DNA of 64,000 bases from Klebsiella sp. WP3-W18-ESBL-02 (GTDB lineage Bacteria; Pseudomonadota; Gammaproteobacteria; Enterobacterales; Enterobacteriaceae): contig NZ_AP021972.1 of the NCBI RefSeq assembly GCF_014168815.1, positions 1,488,001 through 1,552,000 of the forward strand, written 5' to 3'. This document shows positions 17,308 to 24,888 of the stretch, piece by piece. A program made the translations under genes and the position numbers. Position 1 is the first letter of the stretch, and each line of letters starts with the position of its first letter. Under the pieces are notes generated by a model. It was not told the origin of the DNA. It did no database searches and saw only the letters and a program-made list of their open reading frames with translations.

Positions 17308-17332
17308 ACCGTGACCCGCTACAGGTCACGGT
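17308..17332 (+). terminator. Possible terminator after mntH
   Basis: A perfect 9-bp stem (ACCGTGACC/GGTCACGGT) with a 7-base loop lies 11 bases after the mntH stop. The following T tract is short, so termination strength is uncertain. Confidence 0.5.
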
Positions 17333-17387
17333 TTGCCAGCGGTTTTTTCGCTAAGCTGGGCTTTGCGCCAAACAGCAGCGAACGCTA

Positions 17388-18935
17388 ATGAACTCTTTTG
17401 ATCTCTCCTTTTTAAAATATCTGCAGGATAACAGCCCGCTGGCGGTCGATCGCGCGGTGCTACGCTTTGGCAAAACCCTCTCCACGCTCAAACGCACCAT
17501 GAAAGAGCTGAATGAACTGCTGCCGGAAGAGGTTCAGATTCACCTTGATAATCCATTCATTACCACCCGTATTGGTTACAGCGAGTATATTCAGTTTTTA
17601 CAGCGCGTACGTTTTAACCGCTATCTCACCACCGGCGAGGAGCGAGTCCAGGATCTTTTCGTTGCGCTGTGTCTGAACGATGTCGTCAATAAAAACGAGT
17701 ACTATAAAAAATTCAACGTTAGCGCAGGGACGGTGAAAAACGATAACCCGCTGATGCTCAGCCGGGTACAGGAGAGCGGGCTAACGCTGCTGAGCATTCC
17801 GCGCAAAGGTTCACAGCTGGTGGGCGACGAATTTCGCCTGCGCCTGGCTGCCTGCATGTCGATTCTCAAAACCGTTGAGATAGGTGAGGGAAACCGGCTG
17901 ATCGCGCATCAGGCTAACGAACCGATCAACCGCTCCATTGCTGAACAATTTCTCCACGGCTGCGCGCATGAAATTACCCTGGCGGCTGAGTACTATGAGC
18001 GGCTGGTCAGCCCGATGACGCGGCTTGGCTACAACGGGCGAAAGTATTTGTTGGTTTACCTTAGCCTCGCGCTGCAGCGAATGAAGCGCGGGCTGCGCAT
18101 GACCGATAGTTCAGCCACCACCTTTTTGACGACCTATGCCTACGGAGTGCTGGCCGATCGCGATGAAAATACCGCGCTGGATATGCTTATTGCCTCGCTA
18201 ACCTTTACCTGGCGGCCCTTTACGCTGTACGACTCCCGGCTGATTCCTCATGTGAAACAGGCCTGTGAAGTCATGTCTCGCGGGCTGAACGCAGCGATAT
18301 ATAACCACGATGCCTGGTTTGAAGAAATTTACCATTTTCTCTACGCGGCCATTATCCAGAACAAACTGCACCTCTGGTTTGATGATAAAAAACTGCATGA
18401 TGTTCAGCGTCGTTACCCTGATCTGTGGCACCTCGTGCAGCGGTCGCTGGAGAAGATTGAGCGCGGCTGGCAGACGTCATTCTCACCGATTCATCTGGCG
18501 ACGCTGGTCCTGATCATTAAAAAACATGAGTTAAAGAATCGGGTCGTTAGTGACGCTAAAAAGCGGGTGATCATTGTGACTAACTCCTCGGAAAGCAAAG
18601 TCGGCTATTTCAAAGAAGTGCTGCTTTCCCGGTTTCACATTGATATTCTCGGCTGCGTCAATATCAATGAACTTGCTCAACTGCAGCAGCAGCCGTTCGA
18701 CCTGCTGATTGCGTTTACCAATAAAATTGCCAGCCATTTGCGTCATGCTCAGCTGGCGTATGTGAAAGTGAATTTCTACCTGACGCAGGATGATTTCCAG
18801 CTGTTGCGTGAGCAGGGATTAAGCCCGGCACGCAAAAAAATACCTGCTGACGCGTTCGTGCAGCAGGTACAGGGAATGAGCCCGCAGGCTTTGAAGCGCT
18901 TTCTCGAGCAACAGTACGGTGATGTGTTTATTTAA
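17388..18935 (+). CDS. PRD-domain (BglG/LicR-like) transcriptional regulator
   Basis: The 515-residue protein has N-terminal helix-turn-helix regions (about 15-140, including NVSAGTVKNDN), two PTS regulation domains (about 185-290 and 295-395; the second has IYHFLYAAIIQNKL and a YPDLW block typical of PRDs), and a C-terminal domain (about 405-490) shaped like a Gat-family EIIB. That domain starts VIIVTNSSESK and lacks the phosphorylatable cysteine. Such regulators sense sugar through phosphorylation by HPr and EII proteins. It converges on the PTS operon and overlaps its last gene by 8 bases, so it most likely controls that operon. It is absent from E. coli at this position. Confidence 0.8.
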   Translation: MNSFDLSFLKYLQDNSPLAVDRAVLRFGKTLSTLKRTMKELNELLPEEVQIHLDNPFITTRIGYSEYIQFLQRVRFNRYLTTGEERVQDLFVALCLNDVVNKNEYYKKFNVSAGTVKNDNPLMLSRVQESGLTLLSIPRKGSQLVGDEFRLRLAACMSILKTVEIGEGNRLIAHQANEPINRSIAEQFLHGCAHEITLAAEYYERLVSPMTRLGYNGRKYLLVYLSLALQRMKRGLRMTDSSATTFLTTYAYGVLADRDENTALDMLIASLTFTWRPFTLYDSRLIPHVKQACEVMSRGLNAAIYNHDAWFEEIYHFLYAAIIQNKLHLWFDDKKLHDVQRRYPDLWHLVQRSLEKIERGWQTSFSPIHLATLVLIIKKHELKNRVVSDAKKRVIIVTNSSESKVGYFKEVLLSRFHIDILGCVNINELAQLQQQPFDLLIAFTNKIASHLRHAQLAYVKVNFYLTQDDFQLLREQGLSPARKKIPADAFVQQVQGMSPQALKRFLEQQYGDVFI

Positions 18936-20139
18936 CCTGCGGCTGACGAACGCCCCGGCACCACACTTCACGCAGCGTTTCCTCGGCATCCAGCACCAGA
19001 ATATCGGCATCCTTACCGACGCTAAGGCTGCCCTTTCTGTCGGCTACGCCGGCCAGGATTGCCGGGTTGAGGCAGGCAACCTGTGCCGCTGATACCCAGC
19101 CGTGCTCCAGCCGTTTGACCACATTCTTCACCGAATCAAGGAAACTCATCTCCAGCGTACAAACGGCCGGCCAGTCCTCGGCATGAATCGTGCGCGTACA
19201 GCCGTGGCCGTTGGTGATCTCCAGCGCGTGCTGGCGGATGCGAAAGGTTTCCTGGCGTAAATAGTGGTGAAACTCGAAGCCTTCCGGAAAATCGACGTAG
19301 CCCAGACAGTCACTCATCATGACCAGCCGACGATCCTTTTTCAGCCGGTAGAGAATATCGAACACCTCCGGACGTAGGGTAATACCGCTCTGCTTGGCAA
19401 CTTCGGCAAAGGTGTCTTCGTAATACATCAGCGCGCCGACCACGCCGGGCTCACGGTGGTGTAACCCACGCATGGCGCTGAATGCATGGGTAAAATGATT
19501 CAGCCCCGCGTCGATGGCCAGGCCAATTTCGTCAAAAGTCGCGTCGGTGTGGCCTGCTGAGATGGTGACACCGGCCTGGTGCAAATGGCGAATCAGATCC
19601 AGCGCTCCGGGCAATTCAGGCGCCAGCGTCATCAGGCGCACATGGCCGCCTGCCGCCTGCTGATAGCGTTCAAAACCGGCAATGCTCGGAGGCTGAACGC
19701 AGTCCAGACGCTGCATACCGATAAATTTAGGGTTAATGTAGGGGCCTTCCATGTGGATGCCCACCGCCTCCGCGCCGTCAATGGGCGTTGCCTGTGCTAT
19801 CCAGGCCGCGGCGTTGGCCAGGCTGGTCAGCAAAAAGTCTTCCGGCTGGGTGGCGGATGTGGCAAGCCAGGCGGTCACCCCCGCGTGCACCAGGTCCTGG
19901 CTCATGGCGCGCAGCGAGCGAGTCTCGCCTTTCCAGGCAAAGGAGCCTCGGCCCCAGCCGTGTACGTGAATATCGACAAAGCCTGGCATCAGCATAGCGT
20001 CACGGTAATCGATGACGTCTCCACGCGGCACGTCATCCATACCGACAATTTTTCCGCCGCTGACGTGCAGATAGCCGGCGCGGATCCCATCCGGGGTGAC
20101 GATGCGTTCGCTGGCAAACGACAGCAGGGGGTCAGTCAC
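18928..20139 (-). CDS. NagA-like amidohydrolase (putative amino-sugar-phosphate deacylase)
   Basis: The 403-residue protein belongs to the NagA (N-acetylglucosamine-6-phosphate deacetylase) group of the amidohydrolase superfamily. Candidate metal ligands are H58 and H60 (DIHVHGWGRG), E131 (HMEGPY), H197 (SAGHTDA) and H218 (HFTHAFSAM); the catalytic acid is D277 (MMSDC, where NagA usually has VTDA). The start is GTG at 20139, overlapping the lyase stop by 8 bases, with GGAGG six bases upstream; a longer in-frame reading to 20298 is a shadow of the lyase. Unlike E. coli NagA it has a full HxH motif. It is last in a PTS-lyase-amidohydrolase operon. Substrate unknown; removal of an N-acyl group from an imported amino-sugar phosphate is inferred. 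Confidence 0.8.
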   Translation of the reverse strand: MTDPLLSFASERIVTPDGIRAGYLHVSGGKIVGMDDVPRGDVIDYRDAMLMPGFVDIHVHGWGRGSFAWKGETRSLRAMSQDLVHAGVTAWLATSATQPEDFLLTSLANAAAWIAQATPIDGAEAVGIHMEGPYINPKFIGMQRLDCVQPPSIAGFERYQQAAGGHVRLMTLAPELPGALDLIRHLHQAGVTISAGHTDATFDEIGLAIDAGLNHFTHAFSAMRGLHHREPGVVGALMYYEDTFAEVAKQSGITLRPEVFDILYRLKKDRRLVMMSDCLGYVDFPEGFEFHHYLRQETFRIRQHALEITNGHGCTRTIHAEDWPAVCTLEMSFLDSVKNVVKRLEHGWVSAAQVACLNPAILAGVADRKGSLSVGKDADILVLDAEETLREVWCRGVRQPQVK

Positions 20140-21484
20140 CTTTGGCCTCCAGTACGCGCGCGGCGGTTTCAAGCGCCATCTCTGAGCACAGCCCAATGTA
20201 GTGCGCGGGGTCAATAAGCGCATCGATCTCCGCATCGCTGAAGTTCTGACGAATGACCGGATCGTGACGCAGGACTTCACCGTAGGGGATACCTTCATGC
20301 GTGCTGCGCATCGCCAACTGGTATACGCGTTCGTGAGCGGCGTCTTTACCCAGCTTTTCGACCAGATGCATCATGATTTTTTCGCTGTTAATCAGGCCGT
20401 GCGTCAGCTGTACGTTCTGTTGCATACGATCGGCGTTGATGACCAGCGTTCGGGTGAGCTCTTCGGCGCGCATCACTATCTCGGCGATGCATTCCATGCT
20501 CTCCTGAATATTTCCGTCGAAAATAAAATAGGCCGAACTGTCCGCTTCAAACGGCCGCGGGCTGACGTACAGGCAGGAGGTATGCACGGAGTAGAGCTTT
20601 TGCGCGTTGGCGATGATCCCTTTTGCCAGCTTCGGATTAACCTTCTGCGGCATCGTGCTGCTGCCCACGGTGCCTTTGGTGAAGGCTTCAGACACTTCAC
20701 CAAACTCTTCGCTGGAGGTCTGATAAACCTCTTCGGCAATTTTGTGCAGGGTCGTGGCGAGCAGGCAAAGATTGCTGATGTACTCGGTGCGATACACGCG
20801 TGAGTTGCGAGAAGGGATTGCCATGGCCCGCATTCCGAGCTTTTGTGCAACGCTTTCCTGCACCCGGCGGCCGGTTTCGCCCGTCGCATGGAAAGCGCCA
20901 ACGGCGCCGCCCATCATCACGGTAAAGACGCGTTTTTCGGCCTCCTGCATCCGCTCCCGCGCGCTCAGCAGCTCGTCAATCCACACGGCGGCCTTGTATC
21001 CCCAGGTGATGGGCAGTGCGTGCTTTCCATGGGTGCGCCCGGCCATCAGCGTGGCGTGATGTTCGCGGGCCATGCTGGCCAGGTTGTGCAGAATATCGTT
21101 GAGAAAGCATTGCAGCACGGCATTAAATTGCTTCGCCAGATACAGCTGGGCGGTTTGCTGAATATTCTGCGTGGTCACGCCGTAATGGACATACTTACCG
21201 CTTTCGCTGTCGCAGGCTTTGATGAGCACTTTAATCACCGGCACGAAGCCGTGGCCAATTTCGCGCAGCAGGCGCTCCATTTCGACCAGGTCGATATTCT
21301 CGACACGGCAGTTTGCGGCAATATTCTCCGCTGCCTGTGCGGGAATCATTCCGTGCTCGGCCTGCGCCAGCGCCAGCGCGGCCTCGACGTCCAGCCAGGA
21401 CTGCACCCGCGCCTGCTGGCCGAGCAGGGTTTTCATTCCACGGTCATCAATCGTTTTACTTTTGGAGTCATACAGTGCGCGCAT
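20132..21484 (-). CDS. Fumarase/adenylosuccinate-lyase superfamily enzyme
   Basis: The 450-residue protein carries the superfamily signature GSSTMPQKVNP (residues 274-284) on the mobile catalytic loop. The other conserved regions are HYGVTTQN (100-107) and GRTHGKHALP (149-158, catalytic His). Overall it is closest in feel to PurB/PcaB-type proteins (adenylosuccinate lyase, carboxymuconate cycloisomerase). It is not the housekeeping purB, which has another location and neighbours. AGGAGG stands seven bases before the ATG, and the gene starts 17 bases after the PTS stop. Enzymes of this family eliminate fumarate from N- or C-linked succinyl groups or run the reverse. Placement between a PTS permease and a NagA-like enzyme suggests it acts on a modified sugar phosphate; that is inference. 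Confidence 0.82.
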   Translation of the reverse strand: MRALYDSKSKTIDDRGMKTLLGQQARVQSWLDVEAALALAQAEHGMIPAQAAENIAANCRVENIDLVEMERLLREIGHGFVPVIKVLIKACDSESGKYVHYGVTTQNIQQTAQLYLAKQFNAVLQCFLNDILHNLASMAREHHATLMAGRTHGKHALPITWGYKAAVWIDELLSARERMQEAEKRVFTVMMGGAVGAFHATGETGRRVQESVAQKLGMRAMAIPSRNSRVYRTEYISNLCLLATTLHKIAEEVYQTSSEEFGEVSEAFTKGTVGSSTMPQKVNPKLAKGIIANAQKLYSVHTSCLYVSPRPFEADSSAYFIFDGNIQESMECIAEIVMRAEELTRTLVINADRMQQNVQLTHGLINSEKIMMHLVEKLGKDAAHERVYQLAMRSTHEGIPYGEVLRHDPVIRQNFSDAEIDALIDPAHYIGLCSEMALETAARVLEAKGD

Positions 21485-21501
21485 TTTCGCCTCCTGGTTG
21501 C

Positions 21502-23061
21502 TTATTTGGCGCCGACAAGACGGTCGTCGACCGCATTGCGAACAAATTCAACGTGTGGGCCAAAGACCACATGGACATGGTTACTTGAGGGGATAAAGGT
21601 CCCCAGAGAACCGGATTCTTTGAGCACGTCCATGTTGATTTTCTTTTGATCCTGCAAATCGATACGCAGACGAGAAACGCAGTTTTCGACGCGCTTGATA
21701 TTGTCCCGCCCGCCGAGTCCATCAATGACCATGGCGGCGACCTTATCGTATTCCTTATTATTCAGCAGGGTGCTGTCAGCAATTTCACTTTCGCGTCCCG
21801 GCGTTTTAATATCAAACTTACTAATCGCAAAGCGGAACACGAAATAAAAGACAACGAAGTTCACAATGCCCAGGAGAATTAAACTAACCCAATGTGTGTT
21901 CTCGTACATCAGGCCGAAAATGCCAAAGTCAAAAATGGTACCGCGAATATAGCCGATGGAAACGTCCAGCATTTGCAGCGGAATAGTGAGTAGACCGCAC
22001 AGCACCGCATAGACAATAAACAGCTTCGGCGCAATAAACAGGAAGGAGAACTCCAGCGGCTCGGTGATATTTCCAAGCATGGCCGTGAGCACAACCGTCA
22101 GAATCATCCCTTTGGCAAATTTCTTATTCTTAAAATAAGCCATGTGATACATCGCCAGGCCAATAGCCGGCACGCGGAATAGCGTGGTCAGCATCTGGGA
22201 GGAGGCGAGATAGCTGGTGAGGGTGGGCATGTACTCTTTCCAGGCTGGATGCGATGGCCCAAGCTCAAAGAGGATCTTATTCATCGCGGGCAAAATGCCA
22301 ACGTAGGTTTGACCGTCAATCAGATAAGTGCCACCGGCCGCGGTGAAGCGCACCGTCGAGCTCAGCACATGATGCAGACCGAACGGAATCAGCAGGCGGT
22401 TTAGCGTCATGTAGATGCCTGCGCCAATATCCGGGGCCATCATGATGGTCGATACGGCGCGCATACCTGCGGTAAACAGATCCCAGATAAACGGAATGAT
22501 CAGACCGACCGGGATCGCGAAGGCGATCGCCAGGATAGCCACCGATTTTTTACCGCTGAAGAAGGCAAACGCGAGCGGAAGCTGCAGACGGTAGAAGCGG
22601 TCGGTAATTTTTGCTGCCAGCAAACCGGCGATAATGCCGCCCAGCGCTTCGATCTTCAGCGTTTGTACGCCCAGTACCATCCCCTGTCCGACTAACGAAA
22701 GATCGCTTTTCGCCAGCGTCCCCGCCAGCTTCAGATGCACGTGCATGGCAATAAGCAGGGTCAGATAAGCGACCACCGAGGCAAATACTGCAATTCCCTT
22801 TTCTTTTTTTGACATGCCGTAGGCCACGCCCATCGCAAATAATAATGGGATATTATTAAAAACGACGCTGCTGATTAAACCCAGAGAGGATAAAACGGCC
22901 TTGAAAATATCATTACCTAAGAAGGGCAGTTTCTCGATCATATAGCTCTGGCCAAGCGCCGAACTAATTCCCATGATCATTCCAACGGGCGCGAGTACGG
23001 CGATAGGTAACAGAAGTGAACGACCGAATGTCTGAATTTCATTTTTAAAATTAGCATTCAT
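21502..23061 (-). CDS. PTS EIICB permease, glucose/N-acetylglucosamine family, no EIIA
   Basis: The 519-residue protein has an EIIC membrane domain (about 1-400, around ten segments, with conserved NITEPLEFSF near 350) and a C-terminal EIIB domain (about 435-515) with the phosphorylated cysteine C461 in ENCVSRLRIDL. There is no EIIA domain and none is encoded nearby, so phosphate probably comes from the chromosomal EIIA-Glc (Crr). It should import and phosphorylate a hexose or hexosamine derivative. It is first in the operon with the lyase and NagA-like genes. A dyad at 23083-23100 lies 22 bases before the start codon. Confidence 0.88.
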   Translation of the reverse strand: MNANFKNEIQTFGRSLLLPIAVLAPVGMIMGISSALGQSYMIEKLPFLGNDIFKAVLSSLGLISSVVFNNIPLLFAMGVAYGMSKKEKGIAVFASVVAYLTLLIAMHVHLKLAGTLAKSDLSLVGQGMVLGVQTLKIEALGGIIAGLLAAKITDRFYRLQLPLAFAFFSGKKSVAILAIAFAIPVGLIIPFIWDLFTAGMRAVSTIMMAPDIGAGIYMTLNRLLIPFGLHHVLSSTVRFTAAGGTYLIDGQTYVGILPAMNKILFELGPSHPAWKEYMPTLTSYLASSQMLTTLFRVPAIGLAMYHMAYFKNKKFAKGMILTVVLTAMLGNITEPLEFSFLFIAPKLFIVYAVLCGLLTIPLQMLDVSIGYIRGTIFDFGIFGLMYENTHWVSLILLGIVNFVVFYFVFRFAISKFDIKTPGRESEIADSTLLNNKEYDKVAAMVIDGLGGRDNIKRVENCVSRLRIDLQDQKKINMDVLKESGSLGTFIPSSNHVHVVFGPHVEFVRNAVDDRLVGAK

Positions 23062-23082
23062 GATGTTAATCCTGACGTGAAA

Positions 23083-23100
23083 TATCTTGACGATAAGATA
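23083..23100 (-). promoter_or_regulatory. Candidate operator upstream of the PTS operon
   Basis: The perfect 6-bp inverted repeat TATCTT-N6-AAGATA lies 22 bases before the PTS start codon. A second inverted repeat, GGGCAAAT/ATTTGCCC with a 22-base spacer, spans 23123-23160. Either could bind the neighbouring PRD regulator or form a leader hairpin. This rests on symmetry alone. Confidence 0.3.
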
Positions 23101-23270
23101 CTGGCAGGATTTTTTTGCTCAAGGGCAAATGCTGAGAAATAAGAAGCGCAGGATTTGCCCATAAAAGAGCCGAAGGGCGTTTATTTCATTACGGTAACGA
23201 TGACGAGGAGGAGAAGCCGACGCAGCTCGAAGGGCCGCGCCGGCATTGATATCATGGATTGGCTGCCAGA

Positions 23271-23591
23271 TTAACGGTGCCCGTGGCCATGGCCGTGACC
23301 ATGTCCGCGCCCCGGGCCGCGACGGTCATCGCGATCGCCCCAGCCGTCACGATAGCCGCGATCGTACGCTTTACGGTTGTCCCAGCCGCGGTGCCAGCCG
23401 TTATCGTGGCGATACCAGTGCTTATGCCAGTAATCACGATCGCGCCAGCGGCCGCCATCCCAGTAGTTACCGTAATTATCGCGATCGCCAATTTGTAATT
23501 TTATGGATGGCAGCAGGGTGATTTCACCAGCATTAGCAAACATCGGGGCCGATGCTAACAACACTGCCGCCAGAATCAGTGACCTGAACAT
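23271..23591 (-). CDS. ypeC: DUF2502 secreted protein YpeC
   Basis: The 106-residue product has a clear signal peptide (about 22 residues, cleavage after ANA), then the conserved EITLLPSIKLQIGDRD block, an Asp/Arg/Trp/Tyr-rich middle and a Gly-His repeat tail (GRGHGHGHGHGHR). It matches E. coli YpeC (DUF2502), a periplasmic protein of unknown function. The His-rich tail could bind metal, and the gene lies next to mntH in E. coli; here the PTS locus separates them. Confidence 0.9.
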   Translation of the reverse strand: MFRSLILAAVLLASAPMFANAGEITLLPSIKLQIGDRDNYGNYWDGGRWRDRDYWHKHWYRHDNGWHRGWDNRKAYDRGYRDGWGDRDDRRGPGRGHGHGHGHGHR

Positions 23592-23716
23592 ACTTCTCTC
23601 CTATACGATCGTGGCCAGAAAGGCCTGTTAACGCAATATTACAATTCGGTAAACACCAGAATTATTGGGTTAACTCTTAAACCGCCAGGAGAGAGCATTT
23701 TTTGCTAAAATCGCTG

Positions 23717-24715
23717 TTATTTTATACTGTGCAAAATGGCGTCAATTTCTGCGCACTCTTCGGCGCTGAAATGGCGGTTTGCCAGCATATTCACTGCATC
23801 CTCCAGCTGCGCCACCTTGCTCGCGCCAATCAATACCGAGGTCACCGCCTGCTGGCGCAGCACCCATGCCAGCGCCATCTGCGACAGTTTCTGCCCGCGT
23901 TTTTCCGCCAGTGCGTTCAGGCGACGCACGGCGTCGAGCTTGCTGTCGGTTAGCTGTTCTGGCTTAAGGAATACGCTGCCGCTGGCGGCACGAGAATCAG
24001 CCGGGATGCCGTGCAGATAGCGGTCGGTTAACTGTCCACCGGCCAGCGGTGAGAACGCAATGCAACCGACGCCCTCTTGCTCCAGCACCGTCAGCAGCCC
24101 GTTTTCCGCGCCGCGTTCCAGCATGGAATATTTGGGCTGGTGGATAAGGCACGGCGTGCCCAGATCGTTCAGGATCGCAATGGCCTGACGCGCAAGTTCC
24201 GCTGGGTAGTTGGAAAGCCCAACGTACAGCGCTTTCCCCTGGCGAACGAGATGATCCAGCGCGCGCATGGTTTCCACAAGCGGCGTCTCCGGGTCCGGGC
24301 GGTGGTGATAGAAAATATCAACATACTCAAGTCCCATCCGCTTAAGGCTCTGGTCGAGGCTTGAAATCAGATACTTACGCGAGCCCCAATCACCGTAGGG
24401 GCCTTCCCACATGGTGTAGCCCGCTTTGCTGGAAATAATCAGCTCGTCGCGATAGGGGAGAAAGTCTTCGCGCAGAATACGGCCGAAGTTGCTCTCTGCC
24501 GAGCCGGGAGGCGGCCCGTAGTTGTTGGCGAGATCAAAATGGGTGATGCCAAGATCGAACGCGTGGCGCAGTAGCTGACGGCTGTTTTCTACCCGCGTTT
24601 CATCGCCGAAATTGTGCCACAGCCCCAGCGAAACGGCGGGAAGCTTGAGGCCGCTGTTACCGCAGCGCTGAAACGTCATGGTTTCATAACGCGCGGGATT
24701 TGCCTGATAAACCAT
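23717..24715 (-). CDS. Aldo-keto reductase, YghZ/Gpr family
   Basis: The 332-residue TIM-barrel enzyme matches the YghZ (L-glyceraldehyde-3-phosphate reductase) group of NADPH aldo-keto reductases. The catalytic tetrad is visible: Asp in FDLANNYG with Tyr following, Lys in ISSKAGYTMW, and His in YHHRPDP. Salmonella has a similar gene (STM2406) beside its indolepyruvate decarboxylase gene, and here too it is divergent from ipdC, so the two may respond to the same signal. The natural substrate is uncertain; detoxification of aldehydes is plausible. Confidence 0.88.
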   Translation of the reverse strand: MVYQANPARYETMTFQRCGNSGLKLPAVSLGLWHNFGDETRVENSRQLLRHAFDLGITHFDLANNYGPPPGSAESNFGRILREDFLPYRDELIISSKAGYTMWEGPYGDWGSRKYLISSLDQSLKRMGLEYVDIFYHHRPDPETPLVETMRALDHLVRQGKALYVGLSNYPAELARQAIAILNDLGTPCLIHQPKYSMLERGAENGLLTVLEQEGVGCIAFSPLAGGQLTDRYLHGIPADSRAASGSVFLKPEQLTDSKLDAVRRLNALAEKRGQKLSQMALAWVLRQQAVTSVLIGASKVAQLEDAVNMLANRHFSAEECAEIDAILHSIK

Positions 24716-24790
24716 TGTGTCCTCCGGAATTTCCGTTTGTGTATACGCTTACACTAGCGAATGTCCATTAGCTCGTACACTGCTGAAATC

Positions 24791-24808
24791 TGTAAAATTT
24801 GCTTTCCA
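24791..24808 (+). promoter_or_regulatory. TyrR box upstream of ipdC
   Basis: TGTAAA-N6-TTTCCA matches the strong TyrR box TGTAAAN6TTTACA with one mismatch, 80 bases before the ipdC start. TyrR is known to control ipdC in Enterobacter. It sits in the 173-bp region shared with the divergent aldo-keto reductase gene. Confidence 0.7.
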
Positions 24809-24888
24809 GACGACTTTCTTATCAATACTGGACAGGGTTAACACTTCTTCAATACTCAAAAGAAATCACCGGCTGAAGGAGTTGTACG

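Noticed and set aside
20140..20298. N-terminal extension of the NagA-like frame upstream of its GTG
   Set aside because: This stretch overlaps the lyase coding end and is not family-like; the GTG at 20139 has a strong ribosome binding site.
23246..23521. Frames antisense to ypeC (Ala/Val- or Arg/Asp-rich)
   Set aside because: They mirror the repetitive Gly-His and Asp-Arg-Trp-Tyr coding of ypeC and have no independent support.
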